Assembly (NCBI GenBank): GCA_964425355.1
Contig: CAYRMO010000002.1
Location: 19,539-83,538 of the forward strand
Reading direction: 5' to 3'
DNA: 64,000 nucleotides
Origin: Litorimonas sp964425355
GTDB lineage: Bacteria; Pseudomonadota; Alphaproteobacteria; Caulobacterales; Maricaulaceae
In this document: one piece after another, positions 1 through 8,675 of the stretch
How positions within the stretch are numbered: the first letter of the stretch is position 1
Layout: each line of letters opens with the position of its first letter
The notes under the pieces: generated by a model
Seen by the model: the letters and a program-made list of their open reading frames with translations, nothing else
What the model was told of the DNA's origin: nothing
The model's database searches: none
Translations under genes and position numbers: made by a program

Positions 1-1086
1 TAGTACCGTCAACGGGCGGAATTTTCGCGGCGGGCGTACCAATACGGGCCGAAAAGGGAAAAACGTGAAGCCAGGGAATATGAATTTCAGAAATAATCGT
101 CAGAGAGTTTTTGAACATGTCGTCTGTTTCCGTCGGGAAACCAGCGATGATATCCGCGCCAAATGTAAAATCCGGACGTGCCGTTTTCAGGCGCTGACAC
201 AGATCAATGGCATCTTGTCTTGTATGGCGACGTTTCATGCGTTTCAAAATCATATCATCTCCTGACTGCAATGAGAGGTGAAGATATGGGCTCATGCGCG
301 GCACAGATGTGAGCATTTCAAATAAGACCTCATCGACTTCCGCAGGGTCTATTGATGACAGCCTTAAGCGTTTTAACTCAGGGACGAGTTTTAAAATCCG
401 CCTGATCAAATCACCTAAGGGCGGTGTGCCAGGCAGGTCACTTCCCCAACTGGACAGATCAACACCCGTTAGGACAACCTCGTTATAGCCCTGTCCAACA
501 AGCGACTTTATAGATCCAACAATTTCGCCGGCTGGAACGCTGCGAGAATTTCCGCGGCCATAGGGAATGATACAAAAGGTACAGCGGTGATCACAACCAT
601 TTTGAACCTGTAAAAAGGCCCGGCTTCGGCTCTGAGATTTAAAAGATGGGGTATTTTCGCTGCCCATAAATTGCGGGGCGGTTTCTCGCACGCTCATAAT
701 ATCATTAACGCGTATACGCTCGCTTGGCGCATCAGGCCCAAAGCTCATCGGGTTCATTTTCTCATGATTGCCAAGGACCTGATCTACCTCTGCCATATTG
801 GCAAACATGGTTGGATCAATCTGAGCTGCACAGCCCGTGACAATGATCTTGGCTTTCGGGTTTTCGCGGGCCGCTTTTCTAACTTGCCGGCGCGACTCGG
901 CCACCGCATCATTGGTGACGGCACATGTATTGATTATCACAGCTGCGCCTTCACCGGCATCACGCGCATTTGCGGCGATCACATCAGATTCGTAAGCGTT
1001 TAAACGACATCCCAAGGTCACGACTTTCGCCTGAGCGTTGCGTGTCGCGTTTTGCTGATCTTCATCTATGTCTATTTTATCCGACA
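1..1086 (-). CDS. mtaB: tRNA t6A37 methylthiotransferase MtaB, 3' end cut off by the window
   Basis: Radical-SAM enzyme that adds a methylthio group to N6-threonylcarbamoyladenosine at position 37 of ANN-decoding tRNAs. Read on the minus strand from ATG at 1086, the frame stays open to base 1, giving about 362 residues; the family is usually a little over 400, so only the C-terminal TRAM part is missing. Visible motifs are the N-terminal MTTase signature VTLGCRLNAYES, a second conserved Cys in NTCAVT, a third in VTGCAAQ, and the radical-SAM cluster motif CDHRCTFC followed by IIPYGRG. The LGCRLNAYES form points to the MtaB branch rather than MiaB or RimO. dapF, a common upstream neighbour in Alphaproteobacteria, lies about 6.7 kb away, so an accessory block seems to separate them. 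Confidence 0.93.
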
Positions 1087-1137
1087 TCGGCGTTAAGTGG
1101 TAGCAAAGAGGCCGGGGGTCAAGTATAGGCATCAGAG

Positions 1138-1956
1138 ATGAGACGGCTGATTAAAGCGATACTTCCTCTGCAAGCTAGGGTTGCCATAAAGCGATTTGGC
1201 TATGGTCTTCATGATTTGATTGACCCGATAAAGGATCAGCGCATACCGCCGCGCCGAGATACGTTTATCGGTGGCGGGGACTTTGCGACCGTTGGTGATA
1301 GTTTTCGAGACACGCTATTAAGGCATGGACTTACGGACATTACGAAGGTTTTGGATGTCGGATGCGGGCAGGGCCGAATGGCTCGACCTTTGATCGAAAT
1401 TTTGAAATGGGGCAATTATTCGGGCTTTGATATTGATCGCTCCGGCATTGAATGGTGCCAAGAAAAATATGCAGACATACACAATTTCAAGTTTGAGCAT
1501 GCGGATGTTTTTAATGCGCGCTACAATGCAGGCGGTCAGGTCCTAGCTAAAGATTATAAATTTCCTTATGAAACGGACCATTTTGATATGGTCTTTTTGA
1601 CCTCGGTCTTCACCCATATGTTTGGCGAAGACATTGAAAATTACCTATCCGAAATTGCGCGCGTTTTAAAGCCGGGCGGTAAGGCACTTATCACATGGTT
1701 TTTGTGGGATGATCAGGTCAAATCAAATCCTATCCTTGATTTTTATCATCCTATTGATGAAATAAGCCGCACGACACTTCCCGAAAACCCTGAAGCCGCC
1801 CTTGCCTTTGAACGGAAGTGGGTGGAAGTGCTTTACCATGACCTGAATTTGGAACTTGAGTCCGTTGAGTTCGGAGGGTGGCGTGAAGGCGTCACGGATG
1901 GTTCAATCCAAGACTTAATTATCGCAAAAAAGATGGACAAGTACTTAGTACATTAA
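1138..1956 (+). CDS. class I SAM-dependent methyltransferase, substrate unknown
   Basis: A 272-residue protein with a Rossmann-type SAM-binding core. Motif I is VLDVGCGQGR at residues 71-80, followed by an acidic residue in GFDIDRSG and the post-motif IARVLKPGGKALIT typical of Methyltransf_11/25 families. The first 45 residues are basic and not part of the fold. It starts 51 bases from the start of divergent mtaB and ends 28 bases from the convergent sulfotransferase. Methyltransferases of this type beside sulfotransferases often modify glycans or lipids, but nothing here identifies the acceptor. The fold is certain; the substrate is not. Confidence 0.85.
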   Translation: MRRLIKAILPLQARVAIKRFGYGLHDLIDPIKDQRIPPRRDTFIGGGDFATVGDSFRDTLLRHGLTDITKVLDVGCGQGRMARPLIEILKWGNYSGFDIDRSGIEWCQEKYADIHNFKFEHADVFNARYNAGGQVLAKDYKFPYETDHFDMVFLTSVFTHMFGEDIENYLSEIARVLKPGGKALITWFLWDDQVKSNPILDFYHPIDEISRTTLPENPEAALAFERKWVEVLYHDLNLELESVEFGGWREGVTDGSIQDLIIAKKMDKYLVH

Positions 1957-1984
1957 ACCAAAACCAGTTCTAAAATTTTTTACT

Positions 1985-2782
1985 CTAAAATGACATGGGA
2001 TCTGACAACCATGAGCTAAGATCGACATCTAATTTCTTTGATAGCTCTAATATCCCAGGCTCATAAAACTCCGATAGGAATTTTAGGCTTTTCAGACTTG
2101 GCTTTGCATATTTTTTCTTGGGACGTATTAAACTTAATTGTCCAGGATTTGATTTATACCCATCTAGGATAAAGCGCCCACATGATATCAACGTAAGTGG
2201 CTCGGACGCAAACATATTGGCCGAGAGGAGAAATTGAATATTATTTGGGTCAAACAAGGTTTCCAGGCGCTGGATTTGTTCCAAATACTGACCGCGGCTA
2301 ACGAGTCCTTTGGTTCGATCATGTTCTGCCTGGAATCCTATCGCAGGATCGTTATAAATTTCGACGGCGCTTTTAATACTCTGCATGAAATTTCTATGCT
2401 CTAACTTGCTATCATATCGCATTTTCCAATGCGAATAGCAGCGAGAAATTGGATTGCGGAGGCAAATTATCCATTTCATTGATGGATTATAGTCGTGAAT
2501 TCGTTTGGCGACTTTTTCTTGATAAAAATAGGCTGGAGAGGCATCAATCCTAATTTTCCCAGCCGTATTTTTGGGAAAAAAGGGCTTGTATTTATCATTT
2601 ATATATTTCTGATTTGGAGGCGCTTTAAAAAAATCGTCCTTCAGGAAGATTTTGGTTTCTTTGGGTTGGCTCAAACATAATTCCGGAATCTTCTCATCCA
2701 AAATGCGGTGTAAGTAAGTTGTCCCACCTTTTTGAACGCCACCAATGACGCAATCAACAGTATTTAACGAGCTTTTAGCCAA
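1985..2782 (-). CDS. PAPS-dependent sulfotransferase
   Basis: Transfers sulfate from 3'-phosphoadenosine-5'-phosphosulfate to a hydroxyl or amino group, most likely on a carbohydrate. The 5'-phosphosulfate loop is VQKGGTTYLHR near residues 16-26 and the 3'-phosphate motif is LRNPISRCYSHW at about 108-119, with Arg109 and Ser117 in the expected places. At 265 residues it resembles the heparan-sulfate N-deacetylase/sulfotransferase-like family of bacteria. No signal peptide or membrane segment is visible, so it should act in the cytoplasm. It is convergent with the methyltransferase and divergent from the peroxidase/P450 cassette. Its acceptor cannot be told from sequence. Confidence 0.88.
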   Translation of the reverse strand: MAKSSLNTVDCVIGGVQKGGTTYLHRILDEKIPELCLSQPKETKIFLKDDFFKAPPNQKYINDKYKPFFPKNTAGKIRIDASPAYFYQEKVAKRIHDYNPSMKWIICLRNPISRCYSHWKMRYDSKLEHRNFMQSIKSAVEIYNDPAIGFQAEHDRTKGLVSRGQYLEQIQRLETLFDPNNIQFLLSANMFASEPLTLISCGRFILDGYKSNPGQLSLIRPKKKYAKPSLKSLKFLSEFYEPGILELSKKLDVDLSSWLSDPMSF

Positions 2783-3015
2783 AATGGGATCCCTGCGCCA
2801 AATTCGTCATGATTGATGGTTTACACCTATCTGACCGCCTTTTTAAACGTATTTGGTTTGGTGTTTCAAGAGGTGCTTATAGAGAAAAGTCTTCGATTTG
2901 CAAAAATCAAGAATGTCTGTTATGCAGATGGTGCAATGGGGCGCCTTGCAAAAAATTTTGTATATTTATTCACACTTATATTAGTGACTTTCGCCCCTTA
3001 TATGAAGGAGGGGTT

Positions 3016-3732
3016 ATGTCCAATGTAGCTGGCAAAGCCTATGGCATGAATGTGATTACGCCAAGTAATCCAAAAATCACATGGATTAATCGGATTTTGT
3101 TCATGTTGACCCGATCTATCCCAGCAACATTGAAGGGGCTTTTGGGATTATCCATTATTCATTTCGCAAGATGGGTCATTATTAAAAGAGATGAATGGCC
3201 GGATTTGGGTCAAGGTCAAAATAAGATCGACAATGACTATGTCTTGTTCATGTCAAATTTCAATGGAACCTGGGATCAATATATTGATGCGTTCTCTGAT
3301 GGTATCCCGTCTGGACTGGATCTCTTATGGTATTCCGCGACGAAATATCCGGGTTCAATTCCGATAACGCCTTTCAAGCGCTATATCACATATAATCAAG
3401 TGTATACAGATTACTATTACAACGCCACGCCGGGTTCGGCGCAGCGTGATATTAAAAGTGCGATGTCGGTTTACAATGTCATTAAAAATTTGAAACAGGC
3501 ACACGCCTCGCAAACACCGGAGGAATTTCAGAAAACTTATCACACCGCATTACAGTCCATTCAAGGCTGTTTTGGAGAGCCTGGTTATGGGCCAATCGCA
3601 AGCCTTGATACCGAGATTGCAGATAGGAACCGGGAGTTGTTTGTCAAACGTGCGGACAGAGCGGTTTTCGAGCGCGCCAAACAAGAAAGAATTGCTGACG
3701 ATTATAGAGCTAAAAGAAAGGCGGGTTCCTAA
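3016..3732 (+). CDS. uncharacterised protein, first gene of the DyP peroxidase/P450 cassette
   Basis: A 238-residue protein I cannot assign to a named family. I use ATG 3016 because AAGGAGG lies at 3005-3011 with ideal spacing; the frame is open back to 2809, but that extension is only 27 bases from the divergent sulfotransferase start and looks non-coding. Visible are a weakly hydrophobic stretch around 26-50, the pattern IIHFARWVII at 47-56, then VLFMSNFNGTWDQYIDAF at 76-93, and a charged C terminus. The HFxR element followed by a beta strand recurs in the next gene (QTHFCRMFVLD), suggesting two members of one alpha/beta-barrel-like family. Its stop overlaps the next start (TAATG), so the two are translationally coupled. 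A role with the downstream haem enzymes is inferred. Confidence 0.75.
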   Translation: MSNVAGKAYGMNVITPSNPKITWINRILFMLTRSIPATLKGLLGLSIIHFARWVIIKRDEWPDLGQGQNKIDNDYVLFMSNFNGTWDQYIDAFSDGIPSGLDLLWYSATKYPGSIPITPFKRYITYNQVYTDYYYNATPGSAQRDIKSAMSVYNVIKNLKQAHASQTPEEFQKTYHTALQSIQGCFGEPGYGPIASLDTEIADRNRELFVKRADRAVFERAKQERIADDYRAKRKAGS

Positions 3733-4787
3733 TGCCAAATTTCGATACGGGTCATTATTTCCTGACGCTCTTAGTTCCAATCAAAAACGGGACAATGATT
3801 GATGATCAAGGTCAAAAACTATCGCACGCAGATCGAGTCCGCGCATTGCTCGCACTTTTGCCTACTGCTTTGCAGTCTCCTGCGACTGAAAAAATCGGGC
3901 TAAACTCTCCGTTTGCGCGAAATCTACAAACCCATTTCTGTCGGATGTTTGTCTTGGACAATATGGTCTATAATGGTCGCACCCAAACCAATGGCATTGT
4001 CGGACGTGTCGAAAATATAGATCTTTTAACGCTGGGACATGTCGATACATTGTCGACACCTTATCTTGCGATCGGGATTGATTTTGATGCCGTTATGAAT
4101 GTCGGTGATCCCTTGCCAACTGATTTAACACGAGCCCAACAAGACGCTATTCGAGATGAATATGTTCGGTCTATCTGGGCAGAAATGGGAATTGGATTGC
4201 GTCAAATTTTTTCAAATTGCGTTGGTTTTGAATCCGTTGAAACAAGTGAAGATTTTGTCAGCTATATTCAACGTACACAGGTTGAAACGACTATGTCATT
4301 CAATGACTACTGGGATAAAACCCCAAATCTGCCTAGTCTTTCCCTAAAGATAGTTGCGTTTTGTATCGCTCTTCCATTCCTTTTTCTTCTCTTATCATTG
4401 ATAAATTTGATTTGTGGAGCCAAAGCGATTTGGCCGCTCAGCTATATCATAACCCTTGCCCCAATTTGGGGCGTCTTGGCGGGCCTATTATTAACCTTGG
4501 CAACGCTTTGGTGTGTTTATCGTTATATTTTGGCAAAAGGCATGAAAGCCATGCCGCCTGGACAATATGGTGATCTCCCATCGGTCTTAAAATCCTTATA
4601 TTTGCAACAAATATTTTCTGATTTTGTCGTAAAGAATCAAAGCTCAAACCCGGCGAATTTATACAATAATTTTGAAAAATTTCTGGATCAAAACAAACCT
4701 GAAAACCTCGTTGATCCGACGCAACCACCTGGCGTGATTAGTTCTAAAAAGGGATCTAAAAAAATTAAAAATCGGGTTTTGAGTTAG
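3732..4787 (+). CDS. uncharacterised protein with two membrane segments, second gene of the cassette
   Basis: A 351-residue protein without a recognised family name. The first about 200 residues look soluble and alpha/beta: GHYFLTLLVPIK at 7-18, QTHFCRMFVLDN at 66-77, and a strand pair around 108-122. Two hydrophobic helices follow at about 205-228 and 234-264, then a polar C-terminal tail of about 85 residues ending in a Lys/Ser-rich stretch. The HFCRM element matches HFARW in the preceding gene, so the two probably share a domain. Translation is coupled to the gene before (TAATG) and the peroxidase begins 10 bases after the stop. It could tether the cassette's enzymes to the membrane; that is inference. 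Confidence 0.75.
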   Translation: MPNFDTGHYFLTLLVPIKNGTMIDDQGQKLSHADRVRALLALLPTALQSPATEKIGLNSPFARNLQTHFCRMFVLDNMVYNGRTQTNGIVGRVENIDLLTLGHVDTLSTPYLAIGIDFDAVMNVGDPLPTDLTRAQQDAIRDEYVRSIWAEMGIGLRQIFSNCVGFESVETSEDFVSYIQRTQVETTMSFNDYWDKTPNLPSLSLKIVAFCIALPFLFLLLSLINLICGAKAIWPLSYIITLAPIWGVLAGLLLTLATLWCVYRYILAKGMKAMPPGQYGDLPSVLKSLYLQQIFSDFVVKNQSSNPANLYNNFEKFLDQNKPENLVDPTQPPGVISSKKGSKKIKNRVLS

Positions 4788-4797
4788 GGCGCATAAA

Positions 4798-6423
4798 ATG
4801 ACTGTTAGACTAAATTTAAGTGATATTCAGGGAAATGTAACGCGCGCTTATGGACGCTATAGTTTCCCGTTTGCTCGGTATTTTTTCCTAAATATAAGTG
4901 ATCCTGTCGCAGGCCGCGCATTTGTCAATGATATCAGAGCACATATTACAACGGCGGAACGCTGGGATGAAACATCCAAACCAGACGTTACATTAAATAT
5001 CGGATTTACATTCACCGGTCTTTTGGCGCTTGGGTTACCAACCCGAACCTTAAGAAGCCTACCATCCGAATTTATTGAAGGTATGCATGCCAGATCATAT
5101 ATTTTGGGCGATAATGTCGATATTTGGGATCCAATCTGGAAAGAAAACTCTATGACGGGTCCGGATGCGGTCCATGTCTGGATTTCGATGAATGCGGTAG
5201 TCGAAAAAGAAGGCACAGATAAGCCGACGTCAAATTTGGAAAAGAAAACAAAATGGCTTCGGGATTTATGTAAAAAACATTCAAATAACGTCCGTATTAT
5301 CAAAAAAAATGGCAAGTCAGGTAAGGCTGAATATCAGTCCGCCAATGCAGTTTTTAGAACCTTGCCCGGTGGCATAAAAGTTCCATCTCCATTTGAACAT
5401 TTCGGATTGACAGATGGAATTAGTGACCCGGTTTTTGAGGGTCAGTATAATGATGAAGCCATGAAAAATATGGTCATTGGTCGCGGGAAATGGATGAATA
5501 AAAAGGATGGCTGGGTTCCCCTCGCGACCGGTGAATTTATACTTGGTCATCCTGATGAAAGTCAGGAATTACCACCTATCGCAGAACCCCGGACATTAAT
5601 GCAAAATGGCACATTTATGGTGTTTAGAAAACTCCATGAGAATGTGAAAACATTTGAAGATGTAATTATTCAAGAAGCGAAGACTTATGCAAAACTTATG
5701 GGTGTCAAACTTGATGAAGCAATTGAGACCTTAAAGGCCAAGATGGTAGGACGTTGGACGGATGGCGTTCCACTGTCTAGGGTTCCGATATATAATGAAT
5801 GGCAGAAATTTCGCAAAGATCGCGGCTTTGATCCCACGGATCCGAGTGATTTTCAAAGTGTCAAAGCCGCATTGGTCAAAGAAGCTCAATATCTAAAATC
5901 ACCCGAGTCTTCGCGGTTTAAATTCGGTGATGACATGCAGGGCATTAAATGTCCTGTTGGATCGCATATAAGGCGCGTGAATACACGAGACTATCTGGAT
6001 CCAACCAATGACGTCGATGGTGATAATCCAGACGCTACCACGCAGCTCAATAAGCGTCGTCGTGTTTTACGTCGCGGCTTACCTTATGGACCAACCAAAT
6101 TAGGTGTGGGCGATGATAATACAGAACAAGGGGTTGCCATGATGATGATTTGCGCAAGCCTTGAACGCCAGTTTGAATTTATTCAGCAACAATGGATTCA
6201 ATATAGTCTCGATTTTCGAGCGGGAAATGATACCTGTCCGCTATTGGGTGGGCATGATCAATTTAAACGCCATTCGATTCCGTCTGATCCTGATACGGGT
6301 AAGCCACCTTTCATCATGAGTAAGCTTAAGACGTTTGTCGAAACAAGAGGCGGTGAATATTTCTTTATTCCATCTGTTAACGCGCTCCGTCTCATGGGGA
6401 TGGGAATTGTTGATCCAACATAG
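4798..6423 (+). CDS. DyP-type haem peroxidase
   Basis: A 541-residue dye-decolourising-type peroxidase. The distal GxxDG motif is GLTDG at 203-207, with Asp206 the expected acid-base catalyst for peroxide cleavage. The proximal haem ligand is His390 in VGSHIRRVNTRD, followed by the conserved Arg and Asn. Its length and inserts (about 280-380) put it among the long DyP classes rather than the short EfeB/YfeX types. No Tat or Sec signal is present, so it is cytoplasmic or held by its neighbours. It is third of four tightly spaced genes and is followed after 14 bases by a cytochrome P450. Known DyP enzymes oxidise bulky phenolic or dye substrates; the natural substrate here is unknown. Confidence 0.92.
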   Translation: MTVRLNLSDIQGNVTRAYGRYSFPFARYFFLNISDPVAGRAFVNDIRAHITTAERWDETSKPDVTLNIGFTFTGLLALGLPTRTLRSLPSEFIEGMHARSYILGDNVDIWDPIWKENSMTGPDAVHVWISMNAVVEKEGTDKPTSNLEKKTKWLRDLCKKHSNNVRIIKKNGKSGKAEYQSANAVFRTLPGGIKVPSPFEHFGLTDGISDPVFEGQYNDEAMKNMVIGRGKWMNKKDGWVPLATGEFILGHPDESQELPPIAEPRTLMQNGTFMVFRKLHENVKTFEDVIIQEAKTYAKLMGVKLDEAIETLKAKMVGRWTDGVPLSRVPIYNEWQKFRKDRGFDPTDPSDFQSVKAALVKEAQYLKSPESSRFKFGDDMQGIKCPVGSHIRRVNTRDYLDPTNDVDGDNPDATTQLNKRRRVLRRGLPYGPTKLGVGDDNTEQGVAMMMICASLERQFEFIQQQWIQYSLDFRAGNDTCPLLGGHDQFKRHSIPSDPDTGKPPFIMSKLKTFVETRGGEYFFIPSVNALRLMGMGIVDPT

Positions 6424-6437
6424 GAGTTCATTGTTTC

Positions 6438-7799
6438 GTGACCCATCAACTTATAAATTTACCTATCGCCCCACTTAAATTTTGTATTAGAATTTTAGGC
6501 GGGATTTGGACGGTTTTTCTTGTCCTTGCCAGTTTGGCCAAGTCGGTATTTGGAAAAGGGAGTTTTAAATTACGCCTGTTGAGTAAACTCGCAGAAACTT
6601 CAATGCAACGCCGAATTTTAACAATCCTAAGGACATTTCTGCCTAACCTGTCACTAAAACGAAAACTTGTAAAATCTTATGAGAATGACGGCACTGTTAT
6701 TGTCACGCGTCGCGATGATGTCATAGACGTTCTATCCCGCGATTCAGATTTTGCCGTGGTTTATGGCCCTCGCATGCGTAAGCTAACGGATGGCGAAAAT
6801 TTCTTTCTCGGCATGCAACCGGGCTGGGATTATACCCGCGATACATCCTCCATGCGTCTTGCCGCTCGAATGAGTGATGTCAAAGACATTGTCCTACCTA
6901 GAGCGCAAGAAAATGCTGAAAAAATCGTCTCTGGGGCAAATGGTCGGTTGGATATTCCCGCGCAGCTTAGCCAACATATTCCCTGGGATATGACCGATCA
7001 CTATTTTGGTGTTGGGGGTCCATCAGAAACAGATATGCAAGCCTGGACCACAACTCTATTCTGGTATCTTTTTTCTGATCTCGGCGCCGATCCTGAATTA
7101 GACAAAAAGGCTATGACGCAAGCAAAAGCCCTGCGGAACTATCTCGATAAAGCGGTTTCAACTCGTAAAGCAAAAGCCAAAAAACGGGATGATATTTTAA
7201 GTCGATGTTTGGATTTACAAACAGCCGACACACCCGGAATGTCAGATGAAGGTATTCGAAATAACCTCCTTGGTCTTTTAATAGGCACAATACCAACCAT
7301 TTCAAAAGCGTCTTGCCTGGCCCTTGATGAATTATTGCGGCGTCCAGACGAACTTGCAAAAGCCCAGATTGCAGCACGCGCCGATAATGACGAACTCATG
7401 GCGAATTATATTTGGGAAGCCTTACGGTTTAATCCACATAATCCTGTCATTTACCGACGCGCGACACGCGACACGGTGATTGCGCCTTCGACCTTGCGCG
7501 GATTGAAAGTCAAAAAAGGTCAGATAGTCTTTGCAGCTAATTTCTCGGCTATGTTTGATGCTCGAAAAATTCCCGCACCTATGCAGTTCCGGTCAGATCG
7601 AACTTGGGAAACCTATATTCATTGGGGGTATGGCATGCATCGATGTTTTGGTGACGCGATCAATAAAGCGATCATTCCCGCAATATTAAAGCCTATATTA
7701 AAGCAAAATAATCTTCGCCGCGCCAATGGTGAAACAGGGGAAATAGATACAGGTGGAACGCCTTTCCCGCAGCATTTTGTCGTGGTATTTGACACCTAG
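6438..7799 (+). CDS. cytochrome P450, atypical I-helix
   Basis: A 453-residue P450 starting at GTG 6438, preceded by TAGGAG. The K-helix ExxR is EALR at 327-330 and the haem-thiolate loop is HWGYGMHRCFG at 395-405 with Cys403; the usual Phe of FGxG is Trp. A hydrophobic stretch at about 17-34 may anchor it to the membrane. The I-helix region reads LIGTIPTISKA at about 281-291, where the acid-alcohol pair used for O2 activation (A/G-G-x-D/E-T) is not visible. P450s without that pair, such as CYP74 and peroxygenase families, often use hydroperoxides instead of O2 plus reductase. No ferredoxin or reductase gene is nearby, and a peroxidase is directly upstream, so peroxide-dependent chemistry is a reasonable inference. 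Confidence 0.9.
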   Translation: MTHQLINLPIAPLKFCIRILGGIWTVFLVLASLAKSVFGKGSFKLRLLSKLAETSMQRRILTILRTFLPNLSLKRKLVKSYENDGTVIVTRRDDVIDVLSRDSDFAVVYGPRMRKLTDGENFFLGMQPGWDYTRDTSSMRLAARMSDVKDIVLPRAQENAEKIVSGANGRLDIPAQLSQHIPWDMTDHYFGVGGPSETDMQAWTTTLFWYLFSDLGADPELDKKAMTQAKALRNYLDKAVSTRKAKAKKRDDILSRCLDLQTADTPGMSDEGIRNNLLGLLIGTIPTISKASCLALDELLRRPDELAKAQIAARADNDELMANYIWEALRFNPHNPVIYRRATRDTVIAPSTLRGLKVKKGQIVFAANFSAMFDARKIPAPMQFRSDRTWETYIHWGYGMHRCFGDAINKAIIPAILKPILKQNNLRRANGETGEIDTGGTPFPQHFVVVFDT

Positions 7800-7826
7800 C
7801 GCGCGTAAAATGTGTTTAAGTGAAGA

Positions 7827-8675
7827 TTAAACCGTGCCCTCACTCTCCAGCTCAACAGGGCCCGTCATGACCACGTGACCATCGCTTTCGCGCCAATGGA
7901 TATGTAGCGTGCCGCCATCGACCTCGACTGTAACATCACGACCTGTGCGTTTTTGACGATGGGCGGCAACAACGGCGGCGCAGGCGCCGGTCCCGCAGGC
8001 GAGGGTCATACCGACGCCGCGTTCCCAGACTTTCAATCGAATATGGTCATCCGCTTCGACCTTGGCAAACCCGACATTGGCTTGTTCTGGAAAGAGGGGA
8101 TGAAACTCAATCATTGGGCCTGCAAGTTCGGGTTTGATCGTCTCAAAGTCTTCAACAAAAAAGACACAATGCGGATTGCCCATACTGACCGCGCCTGGAT
8201 TTGAGAGGACCGGATTATCAATCGGGCCAAGTTTTACATCAATATGATGGGTGTGCATGGCTTCTTCGAGCGGGATTTGCGTCCAGTCGAGCTTGGGTTC
8301 ACCCATATCAACGGAAATTTCAAACTCACCTGCGCGCGTACAATAAAGCAAACCATCATTAGTTTCGACGACGCATTTATCCGTGTCAGCCTCGCGCATG
8401 TGAAACCAGGCGGTTGTTCGTGTGGCATTGCCGCAAGCGTCAACCTCAAAGCCTTTGCGGTTCCGGATCTCCATAAAAATATCAGCGTCAGGCGATTTTG
8501 GCGCACGCAAAATGACGATTTGGTCTGCGCCTTTGTCTCCCATGACTGCGCCGCCAGGGCGCGCGATCTCAATGGTCTGATCATCGGACAGGCGAAAATC
8601 TGGTGTGTTACGCGCATCAAACACACCAAAACGATTGCCGGCTCCATTCATAATCAGAAACTTCATAGAGCTCAT
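7827..8675 (-). CDS. dapF: diaminopimelate epimerase
   Basis: Interconverts LL- and meso-diaminopimelate, a late step of lysine and peptidoglycan precursor synthesis. The 282 residues carry both catalytic cysteines in their signatures: Cys81 in ACGNATR and Cys227 in ACGTGAC. The NPHCVFF and PEQANVGF motifs are also in place. The first ATG (8675) overlaps the stop of the upstream serine hydrolase as ATGA, which supports that start, although ATG 8666 gives the more usual MKFLIMNG N terminus. Length is normal for the family. It shows no sign of damage or transfer, unlike the block that follows it. Confidence 0.96.
   Translation of the reverse strand: MSSMKFLIMNGAGNRFGVFDARNTPDFRLSDDQTIEIARPGGAVMGDKGADQIVILRAPKSPDADIFMEIRNRKGFEVDACGNATRTTAWFHMREADTDKCVVETNDGLLYCTRAGEFEISVDMGEPKLDWTQIPLEEAMHTHHIDVKLGPIDNPVLSNPGAVSMGNPHCVFFVEDFETIKPELAGPMIEFHPLFPEQANVGFAKVEADDHIRLKVWERGVGMTLACGTGACAAVVAAHRQKRTGRDVTVEVDGGTLHIHWRESDGHVVMTGPVELESEGTV

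Noticed and set aside
2809..3015. N-terminal extension of the first cassette gene
   Set aside because: The extension is only 27 bases from the divergent sulfotransferase start, has low-complexity non-native sequence, and ATG 3016 has a near-perfect ribosome site.
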